From Plutella xylostella (Eukaryota; Arthropoda; Insecta; Lepidoptera; Plutellidae): 64,000 nucleotides of DNA. Numbering within the stretch: position 1 is the stretch's first letter; each line of letters begins with the position of its first letter. A program made the translations under genes and the position numbers. Below are positions 54,714 to 64,000 of this stretch, piece by piece. The notes beneath the pieces were generated by a model. It was not told where the DNA came from. It saw nothing but the letters and a program-made list of their open reading frames with translations, and did not search any database. The DNA is taken from NCBI RefSeq assembly GCF_932276165.1, contig NC_064007.1, forward strand, positions 4,350,001-4,414,000. Reading direction: 5' to 3'.

Positions 54714-57085
54714 TAAACGAAATATCGTAATTTTGGGTCGCCATTTTCAATTTCTTTTTCAATCTGAGTAAGTTTAGAAACGTAGGCAAGAGTTTAAAAA
54801 TAACTTTCGTTATTTCTAACGCTAACACATTTAATAAGTACTTTAGTTATAAAATTTTAAGTAAATCGATTAATTTAGCCTCCTTCTTATTACAGATTTT
54901 TAAAAAAAAAGTTGGCACACTATAATTATTGTAAAGCTCTTAATATTTGTAGACATAAATTTCTCTCATTTCTCGCGTTGTACTCGTGTGAGAAGCGCCT
55001 AACCTCAGCCCCCCGGAATCCGAAAGCCATTGCACCGTTACTAGTCACAACTAAAACAAATAGCCCCACCTCAGCACTTTGCCAACAAAATACGATGAGT
55101 ATACAGTATACCTCACACGCTTCACTATTCTTTGATTGTTACTGCTGTTTCTCTGTTTTTGACCACCTGCACAAAAAAGAGGGGTGGTATAAGTTCGATT
55201 TATGTTTCTATTTGTCAGTCTGTAGAAACTGAAACCATAGTTTTGAAAATGGGGTTTGATTTGTTATTTTTGGTCGTACAAAGCCAGCGGTTCGTAACCA
55301 GTTCCATAGAAAATCCCTTTGTCCTTTCGTTATCGATATTGTACTAAGACAAGTCTTTAACATAACCAACGTTACACAGACAGATAGATACTCAGACACG
55401 TTAAACATATAACACCCCTCTTTTTCGTCGGTGGTTAATAATCGCACACCTTGACTACTCGCACCGCCAATACCGACTAACGTGTTCCCGAAGTTTGTTC
55501 CCGATTAGTCACTGAGTTTGGGCCCAACTTGCGTCGGCTCCCGTAACCCGCTTTACGGCTAATGTGGTAGTGCCATTAGTGCATATTTACTTGATTTACG
55601 TACCTGCAACGGGGGTTGTGCTTTTCCCCTAGTTCGGTTGTGGATTTTGTCACGCTGAGTGCCTCGGATATGTGATAAATCTATTTGTCTTAAAAAAAGT
55701 GTTTTTTTGTGTTGTCTATTTTTTTTTCCTTGCGAGCTATTTTGGTATAAGTTTTTTAAAGTAACGTTTGTTATGTACGCTTCAGTCCTGCAATAAGTTT
55801 TTAACATTCATAAAACTAAATAATGCTGCCACTTTCACTTATTTTCGACTGAAGTATGTATACCTACTAACTGAATTCAAACACTTTTGAGAAAATAAAG
55901 ATAAGACGTACAAGTTTCTAATTTATACCCAGTGGAATACCGCACCCGGCGAAATAAGTATTGATAGATCACGCTGTTTTGGCACGGAAACTTACTTGAC
56001 AGCCCGAGATGAATGAAGCGCGGTCCTGAATTTACGAATCTTGTTTTGGGTCAAACGCAAAGGTATAAGTTGGTCTCGAGGTAAAAATATCAACATTATA
56101 ATTAAGGTTAGCTGGAAGAGAATGCTGTTAGCATTAAGTTCGCCTATGTACATAATTTTATTATTGTGCAATAAAGTATTTAATAATAATAATTTTACAG
56201 CCGTCAGTTTCTGTACTAAATAAATCTGTAATTTATGTATATATTTACGTACTTTGTTGATTTATTTATTTTAGTATTTAATTAATGTGTGGTTTCGTTT
56301 AGTTTCCAAAAACATGGCGAGCATTATTCAGAATGTCGGAAAACGGAAAAATTCAGAGTTTCAGATTCCTTCAAATATAAATGGGTAGGGATATTTTTAA
56401 CCGAAACGCGATTAATATCTTTGTTTTTGGTGTAGCTTTTTCGACAGAAACAAATACGATTCCCATAGATAAATGTTATTTTTAAATTAGAAACGTAAAC
56501 TAATTATATTTCTGGTAGAAATGTAAGAATTTTATTTACAATACTATTTTTTTTATTTCAGACTAGACAGTAAACATATTTTTAGAAGGAGATTTATAAA
56601 TGATAGCACTAAAATAAGCCTGACTGAAAGTGTAGACTACAATATAATTAAAACTAACTTTGGGAATTATTTAAAATTCCGATTGAAAATTCACTAAACG
56701 TACCCTAACCGCGCCCTTACGTAAATAAAACTTCACTCGTGTCTTATATAAGCCTATATACATCCATGAATACATGCCCGTAATACATACTGCCCTTCCT
56801 ATATTGGAAAACTTTTCCCTTCTTCACCTTAGGCCGGGGCCACACTGGTGCTATCCTAAGGCTTGGTTTCGAATATGAAGCACCTAATGTTAAGGCTGTG
56901 TAGCTAAAAACAATATAGGTAGCATTAGCAACCGATAAAAATAAATGATAGAAACTCAACAACAATTAGGTGTTTATATAGGATTAGCCAAAGTATTCTA
57001 CGAGTTACAAGAACTAGTCAGTAATAATTTAGACTATGAAATCCCCTAATAGTGCTGGAGTTTAAGTTGCATTTTTATTAAGAAT
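54714..57085. other. No gene seen
   Basis: AT-rich with a GC-richer patch at 55440-55560. Open frames up to 106 codons (54912-55232) have no domain. Nothing else recognised. Confidence 0.35.
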
Positions 57086-57089
57086 ATCA

Positions 57090-57385
57090 TCACGACCCAT
57101 TACGTCCCCACTGCTGGGGCACGGGTCTCCTTCCAATGAAGGAAGGGTTTAGGCCTAGTCCACCACGCTGGCCAAGTGCGGGTTGGTGGACCCCAACACA
57201 AGCAAGCTTGTTCTGAGAGAGTTGTCGGGTAAGTGGACAACCCGACTGTCAGATGTTTTCAAGCCGCCCGAAGGCCTCTGACTAGGCTTAACGACTGCTG
57301 CCGAAGCAGCAACCGGGACCCACGGCTTAACGTGCCGTCCGAAGCACGGAAGCGTCCAGAAAAGCACCACTTGAAATTTTCACAA
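57090..57385 (-). mobile_element. LINE 3' region, copy 2
   Basis: 57095-57200 (CCCCACTGCTGGGGCACGGG, CACGCTGGCCAAGTGCGGGT) and 57220-57380 (GTTGTCGGGTAAGTGG, GGGACCCACGGCTTAACGTG, GAAGCACGGAAGCGTCC) match 9120/9341 and 35280-35420 respectively, showing that those two fragments belong to one element. Confidence 0.6.
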
Positions 57386-57799
57386 ATTTTCACATTTCCA
57401 CATTTCACAAAACCAGTGTCTGTCTCTCATTTAAAAAAAAAACTGTTTTGAACCAAAAACCATATGTACCAAGCTTTACTACAACATCGAACTAAAGCTT
57501 AAACCTAAAACATCAGTACTTAGGCGTTCGGTTTCACCACACAACATTAAACTCTCGTTAAATCAAGCGTTAAGGCTTTTCTTATTTTTCTCTTTCCGTC
57601 CTTTCACCTTGCAGGCGAATAGAGAAATAAATTAACTTTTTAAAAGGTTGCGCTGTTATTTTGTGTCGTTAGAGAAAGCACTTACGTAGATGACCTGTGT
57701 GGTGTACTGTTGCCAAGTTTCTCATTTAAGTTAAACTACCTACGCATGGACAAATCTTGCTCAACAATTCAGCCAATCACAACGCTGCAACCCATGAAC

Positions 57800-57862
57800 C
57801 CATACATCATCATCAGCCCGTAATCGTCCACATTGCTGGACATACCTAGGTCGCTCCCAAAA
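57800..57862 (-). mobile_element. RTE-type LINE tail scrap
   Basis: CATCATCATCAGCCCGTAAT, GTCCACATTGCTGGACATAC, GGTCGCTCCCAAAA: the minus-strand RTE tail with small insertions. Confidence 0.55.
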
Positions 57863-60800
57863 TATTATTATGACAACTAGTAGTAAGTAGAGAATGCTAT
57901 TAGCATTTGGCATTTGTACATACATATTGGTTTGTGCAAAAAGTATTATATTTATTAAAATAATAACAATGAATGAAAAAAAAGAATAAATTATTAAACA
58001 ATTAGACCATGCACGAGCCCCTAATATAATCAACTAAAGTTTCTTATTTTTAATTGGTACTAACTTGTTATTGTTTATAAATGTAGGTACCTCTGCTTCT
58101 GATAAATCATACATGAAGACGATACTTTATACGTCCAGTTTCGTATATCACTAAATACATTCCTTAAACGAAAACTTCATCTTCATTTTAGTATTCTCAT
58201 AGCTGTAAACAAGCACAAAATACAGCTGGCATCAGGCGACTGAAATAAAAAAAAGCTTCATTGAATTTGATAAGTAGGATTTTTTTAATGTAGGTACTAT
58301 ATTATGTCACAATATTTTATCGTATTGTTCGGCCAGGGCCTATCGCGAAGTCAAAACGAACATTTACGAAGTAATTATTTAATTTGAATCCGAAAATAGT
58401 TGTCAAAATAAGTTGGCGATAGGGGGCCAGGGGTTAAAAAGGTGTCGTGATCCATTGAGACGTACTAATGAACCTAGTCTAGATTCAATAGTACCGCTTG
58501 CTTTGAGATAGCAAAGAGGATTTGTATGTCTAGACTTAACACTTCAATAGGTGGTTATAATGAGATGCAACGACAACGACTAAGTTTATAATGAATCGTT
58601 TCGGATGGAAAAACTATTTTTGCCCAGCCATTGTGCTTTCCCGCCTTTCTTCATTAAATCTTCGAGATCCGCCTCCAAGCTTCACAAATGACTATTGTTA
58701 CAGAATAAAATGGCGGGCTCAAAATTACGGTTGCTTAATAAACGTAATTCACAAAAATGTGGCGTTCCAAATCCAATTTGGGAAACGTGGCGGGGTTTTT
58801 TTTTGCTATTCCTTCCCCCTCCCCCAAAAATGAAATTGCTGACACCTGTTACCAAGAAATTATATGCTTTGGTCACAAACGGACAAGTCATTGGTTGACA
58901 ATTTTTGGAAATGGTTGTTGGCATTTGCTGTTTGAATGCAAGCGTTGGCGCTATTGCATAAGGTGCACTTTGGGGTGGGAAGGTTGGGTTATAGGGATGT
59001 TGTTTTTTTCCCCGGAGGCACAGGAAACGTTGTGGGTATGTTTGCATGTTTTTGCATCGCAGCTCTGTTTGGCTCCGGATCTGTGACTACGTTTTTGGTA
59101 CGTTTGCGGTTAAGTTGTCGGATGTTTTTTTTTCGCCGGTGATCGCTAAGTGCAAACCATGTGTTTGAAAGTACCCAATATATTTGCTTGATGTTATTTG
59201 CTTAGTTTTTTCTTGTTGCAGATGTTACCTAAGCTTATACCCAGTTCAAATGTAAGTATACTTTGTATATACCTGTATGAACAATCATTGAAGCTTAAAT
59301 AAAAGCTTTTCAGAATAAAGCAGTCCAAAACTTTCACATGTCCATCTGTATTTTATATTATAATACGACCATCACAATAACTTATGCTTTAAAGAGTTTT
59401 AAATAGTTGAAAGTCATAACATAGAGGTAGAGTACCATTACCGTACCATTAGTGACAGTGGACCAAATGCCACAGCAATAACGGAAATAGACATTGTCAC
59501 GTTTTTATCTCATTAAAGGCCTACTCGCAACGTATACTTACCAAAGCTGCCTCGTGACAAATACAGCTGCGGAGCAACTTTGAACTCCATCACACCGTCA
59601 TAAGAGCCAGGAATGCTGCTTGGAGTTAAATGTAGGGGACTAAACGTGGGTGAATGGACTAGTATTTATCTGCTCGTGTCGTCTTAGCTTCGACCATTAA
59701 TATATGTCAAAAGTTGGCGCTCTGTCTCTTAAATCGGGAATGGTTTTTGTTTTTGTGTCCGAGTTCAGAATGAGATTGAACCACTGTGCTGCTGCCCTGT
59801 TAGTACTGGTATTGGATACTACTCAGCGTTTATAAAGCCATAGTTTAACGTTAAAAAAAATCGGCAACATGGTATCTAGTTTAAAAATGAATGCTACTAC
59901 TACTATTAGCACCGATATGCTTTGTTAGATGAAACATATCACCCTCAATTCTGTTTTCAAAGATATTAAGTACTTCTTCTTCTATAAGCGTCTTCTTCTA
60001 TACTTGGTTAATCGTCCTATTATGCTATCAAAGTTGAACCTTTAATTATTTGTGCATGGCGATGACGACTTCAGTTTTCATGATCATCACTTCGGTTTTA
60101 GAAAGGTGAAAAGACTATCACGACCATTGACCTGGCAATAAACGCTTTTGTTATAAGTTATAGCATGAGTGACGCTGGAAGAATAATAGCAAGTTTCTCA
60201 ATAAATTATATTTACATAAGCACTAAAATTAATGAAGACTAAATTAAGCGTAAACACGGATAGAAATGTTTTAGCAACAACTTTATATTCATAATTCGAA
60301 TACGATCCCTGTCAGATGTTTGTAACTTTAGTTTTAAAAGACTTGTTACAATTTGACGAAAATAATGAAATTATTGAAAAAAAAATTGCAGTAGGTACTA
60401 TGTAATCGAAATTTGAATTTAGCCAATATCTATGTGGCCATTATCCTCCCTCTATACCAGGTGTCTGCAGCAGCCCCTAAAGGTATTAATTACGGTAATA
60501 TCAAAACCTGAAACGTTAGAGTGCCACTTGAGATAAGAATATGTAAATCAGCCCACGGCCTTTTAGGGACCCGAAGAAACCGCCTCAGCACTTTTTGCGA
60601 GACTTGATCGGTTTACAATGTCTTTGGGACATTACAAGTGGGTATATTAGCTTTTTTTCGTCATCTTGAAAGCGCGAAGCGATTAGGCTTTCAGTTAGTT
60701 GCTTCACTTGGAACTATGTAACTTGACCAATGGGCTGAAAGGCCAGAATTTCGAAATCACGCGACGTCATTGGTGCGCGCTATGCTGTTCAGTTGCTATT

Positions 60801-61140
60801 GTTGGTCTATTGCGGTAAAGACATCTCTTATCATTCGTCCTTAACTGCAACAGTTCTATATGGACGCAATTTTTTAAATCTTTTTAATACAGTTCAAATT
60901 TATTTTTTACCCAAAGAGCTCTATAACTTTAAAATACACTTGAAAAAAAAACGCAATAGTATGGAAGGGTTTTTGGTTAACTGCCAAGTAGGTACCTAAT
61001 TTTCGTCTCAGAATAACTACAGACACAAAAACCTTTTAACTCGTTATATATAAATATGTGATAAAGTTTAGTTACTTAAGTCAAAACTTATTTAAGTTGC
61101 GAAGAAATCGATTTTAATCATAATAATTTTATCTCTTTCA
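57863..61140. other. No gene seen
   Basis: Mixed composition. 58590-59142 has several overlapping open frames on both strands (67-121 codons) without a recognised domain. 60789 shows TCAGTT with AGACAT 29 bases downstream, one base off the DPE position. Confidence 0.35.
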
Positions 61141-61147
61141 GGTACGC
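61115..61147 (+). promoter_or_regulatory. Weak recursive-splice-like site
   Basis: AATTTTATCTCTTTCAG directly followed by GTACGC at 61141/61142, plus strand. Same structure as 39428/39429, with a shorter pyrimidine tract. Confidence 0.25.
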
Positions 61148-61244
61148 TCAAATCTAGCTGTAGGAATATGCAATTTTGTACGTGACCTAGCTACGTAAGT
61201 TTTTGGTACCCGGATAACGTATACATGGAGAAGTGAGGTGAGCA

Positions 61245-61345
61245 TATTCAACAAATAAACGTCCATTGCTGCTTTGGACTCTTCCACGGAGCGACACAAC
61301 ACTCGCTTCTCGACCTTTCCCATCCATGTATAGCTGGCTGTTTAC
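61245..61345 (-). pseudogene. RTE-type LINE tail, degraded
   Basis: AGCGACACAACACTCGCTTC, TCGACCTTTCCCATCCATG correspond to the RTE tail at 8365-8400 in the same orientation. Confidence 0.55.
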
Positions 61346-61538
61346 TGAAGGTCGTCGAATCTAGTTGGATAATCGAATTTTGTAGCTGATCTCAGATGAA
61401 ATTTAACTCGTCATCTCCAGTCGATTCCTTGGTCCAAGTCCAAAATAATCAGGACCCAAAATTATTTAATACCGACCTGAGATAGAATGTAACTGCTCAC
61501 CGAATCACCTACCTAACATTAACCTCATACGATACTAA

Positions 61539-61686
61539 GTGCCAATTTCTCCATAGTCGGTTAGAGTATAACCAGGTATTAGTGGTTGACTTTTGACACA
61601 TATGTCAAGAATTTAATATTGAGATGACGGATAATTTATTAACCCATCCCTGTCGGTTAGATATCCGACTATGGAGAAATGGGCAC
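61539..61686. mobile_element. 148-bp Harbinger-like MITE, copy 2
   Basis: GTGCCAATTTCTCCATAGTC on the left faces GACTATGGAGAAATGGGCAC on the right; TAA is duplicated at 61536-61538 and 61687-61689. Same family as 16723-16869, better preserved. Confidence 0.85.
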
Positions 61687-61689
61687 TAA

Positions 61690-64000
61690 GTATATTTTGC
61701 TCTCGTGGATTTGTATAGGGCGTTTTTTTTTAGTTACCTATCAGCACCATGATCTGCCAGACTATTCTTGTGCATCAGTATGTTAGTTTTATCATCACTT
61801 CTCCCTTCAGTATCCAGAACTTGATGTCAGATGCCGCGGGTGGCTACCTGGGGCACTTTGAGAAATTCAGCGAAGGTTTCCTTCCTAGCGTTTATTTCGA
61901 AACTTGCCGTGTAACATGGCGAATGATTAAACAAGTTAAAAACTTCACTTAATAAAAGTACGGGCTCAGAATTCTTTCACAAGTTACTTGGTCGGTTAAA
62001 TTGTTAAAGCAGCTAGTCTGTTTTTTTCCCGCCAAGTTTTTTGTTTGTTATATTGTTTCTTTTGCGCTTCCTTCCTGACAGTAATTACTGTCTAAATTAA
62101 TTTTATTTTCGTCTAAAGTTGAATCGTTTTGCTGCTTAGATATAATCGTGTTTTCACAACACCTCTTGCTGTCAATTTTAGAATTGCATTCGAAAAGTTT
62201 CCAGAGAAGAAATATTTCTGTTAGAAATAGCACGCGGGGACGTAGAAAACTAGCCGATACAGCCCACCTGGAAACCTCGGTAATATTAGATAATAATACA
62301 GGGTGTCCCGTAAATATTAGACCAGCAACGAATGGGTGACACTGACGGTCAATTTGAACAATTGCTTTTGTTCTATGACTTAAGGGAATCCGCAAAAAAA
62401 TTGCCCAAAACCTAAACCATTCTGTATATCTAAACCAATATTGCTCGGAACAAAGGCAACCAGTTGTGGGTGTATTTCCAAATAGACTTTAAAGGAGCGA
62501 AGTATGTAATATTCAAAATAATTCGAGTTTATTTTATTTCTTACTCAAATTTTGGATACCTAACCTACACGACATAATTTACTTTATTATTCCTGTCTAT
62601 AATCTCATACCAAGTATCCCAAAACAGTTTCTCATGTCTTTGAATTAATTAAATAACAAAATTATGCTAATCCCCATTTACATTATCTTCTTACCAGCCA
62701 GCGCCAAGTCTTTGCGATCTTACCATAAACAAATCGGCGCCGTCGAACTTCTAAATTCAAAAATTTTCGAAAAGAAAATTGAATTTGGCGCGCGCAGTGG
62801 TGCCAACCGTCGATAGGGCGGACAAAAAGATTCCTCACCATTGTGCGCGGGCCACAATAGCTCGGAAGGTGAACTTATAATTACTATTTTCCTACGAACG
62901 TCTTTTCAGGGTGTATTTTTCAGGAAAATGGAATATACGCGCGCTCAGCCTCCTTTGTGCGGCAACTTTTCATATCTTCGGCGCGTTCAGCCATTTCAGT
63001 TAATGGAGCTCACAGATCTCGGACATTCTTATTGGACTTTTCAAGTCTGATGTAGCCAATTTAAGCTGAGTTTTTAATAGAATTACCTTTTTTCAACATT
63101 GTACTTTAGTAGCGTAGTTTTAATTGAGTGTTATAAAATTAATTTCTCCATCAGCAATAATTTTATTAACTATACCTCTGAGCTAATTCATTTTTATCTG
63201 CGCTTAGCGACTAAAAGCTCGTTTTAGAGCAACAGCGCGTCAATCATATTAAGAAAGAAGCAATAAAACCTTAACACGTTCACTCGATATATTCTGTGGA
63301 GCATCACTTACGTCCTATTAACTATCCCCCAGTTTCCAATTACGGTCGCCGATAAAGAGGCTCAAATTACTTATTATCATAAAACTTAATTGACAGTCTT
63401 TGCCCACCCAATATTTACGATTTTCAAAGTCTAAATGACAGCATTAATCCTCGGCTGCAAAGAGTCCGCCGACTAGCCATTTAGCTGTGCGCCGGATCTG
63501 TAATTACCCGCGCAGTATACAGTATGGCGGGAGAAATATCCGCCATTTTACTTGGAAACGCGTTGGAGACGCTAAACCGTAAATGCCACCAACATGTAAA
63601 CGAACAACAGCCGTAAATACCACTAAATACAGCTCTATCAACGAAATTAATCTAATAATAGCAACGGTAAAAATACTTATTGACTCACGACAATTGGTAG
63701 TTACACGATGGAAAAATGTCGGGTGAAAAAGAACTACTTACAGTTTTTTTTGTCGACAAAACCTTTTATTTCACGGGTCAGAATGAGAGGTCACATGTTG
63801 CTAGCGTGAGCGGAGAAAAAAACGTCAACAAGCTACTTATTACCAATAAAATTTTGAGAGAACAACGCGTAAGTGGCATTTAAGTGTCAATCAACCGGCA
63901 CATACGTCGTTTTGGAGCGGAGTGGTCCCTAGACTGGTTCCACGGGCCAAGCCGGTACAGTAAAGCTGGACCAGTCCGGACTCTCCAGTCAAGCCCCGGT
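61690..64000. other. No gene seen
   Basis: The 115-codon minus-strand frame at 62048-62395 has no recognised domain. 62740-63060 is GC-richer. 63890-64000 is GC-rich and runs off the window, so a feature beginning there could not be judged. Confidence 0.35.

Noticed and set aside
58590..59142. Overlapping frames of 67-121 codons on both strands
   Set aside because: No domain, no codon signal in any one frame, no splice or repeat context.
60786..60824. Second Inr/DPE promoter (TCAGTT with AGACAT)
   Set aside because: The downstream element sits at +29, one base off; DPE spacing is strict.

Overview
The window looks like insect DNA, most probably a moth or butterfly (Lepidoptera). This is inferred from AT-rich sequence full of short decayed repeats, tRNA-derived SINEs, repeated RTE-type LINE tails ending in (ATC)n, and BEL/Pao and Tc1/mariner elements. 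No complete host protein-coding gene is visible. The only host-gene signals are a plus-strand core promoter (Inr plus correctly spaced DPE) with a GC-rich untranslated first exon at 18918-19176, and splice-like sites downstream, best at 39428/39429. If these belong together, everything from 19177 to the right end is intron of a gene that continues beyond the window.

Region by region. 1-2632: RTE-type and other LINE tails plus AT-rich sequence. 2633-7110: an internally deleted BEL/Pao-like endogenous retroelement with near-identical LTRs, a tRNA-Tyr-type primer site, a broken gag start, an 84-bp tandem array and one long open frame joining the end of integrase to an envelope gene. It sits inside an older minus-strand LINE, which resumes at 7111. 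7560-16400: a dense patchwork of LINE tails, three copies of a tRNA-derived SINE, a second SINE-like family, and three copies of an unnamed direct repeat. 16000-17000: two MITEs. 18.6-19.2 kb: promoter and first exon. 19.2-26 kb: mostly unique intron-like sequence. 26.2-31.4 kb: a TATCGATA cluster, a Harbinger-like MITE and a decayed Tc1/mariner-like transposon whose long inverted repeats carry tRNA-like sequences. 34.8-36.8 kb: a 1.67-kb transposon with CAGGGTGTCCAC ends and a second Harbinger-like MITE. 36.8-49.3 kb: sparse repeats and LINE debris. 49321-54688: a complete-length but mutated LINE with the domain order OTU cysteine protease, APE endonuclease, reverse transcriptase, flanked by a 25-bp target duplication. 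54.7-64 kb: mostly unannotated, with LINE tails and a MITE.

The most notable items are the OTU-bearing LINE, the deleted env-carrying BEL/Pao-like element saturated on one strand with the pentamer TGACA, the tRNA-like sequences within the Tc1-like inverted repeats, and the Inr/DPE promoter with a recursive-splice-like site 20 kb downstream. Family assignments come from reading motifs by eye; no database search was run.
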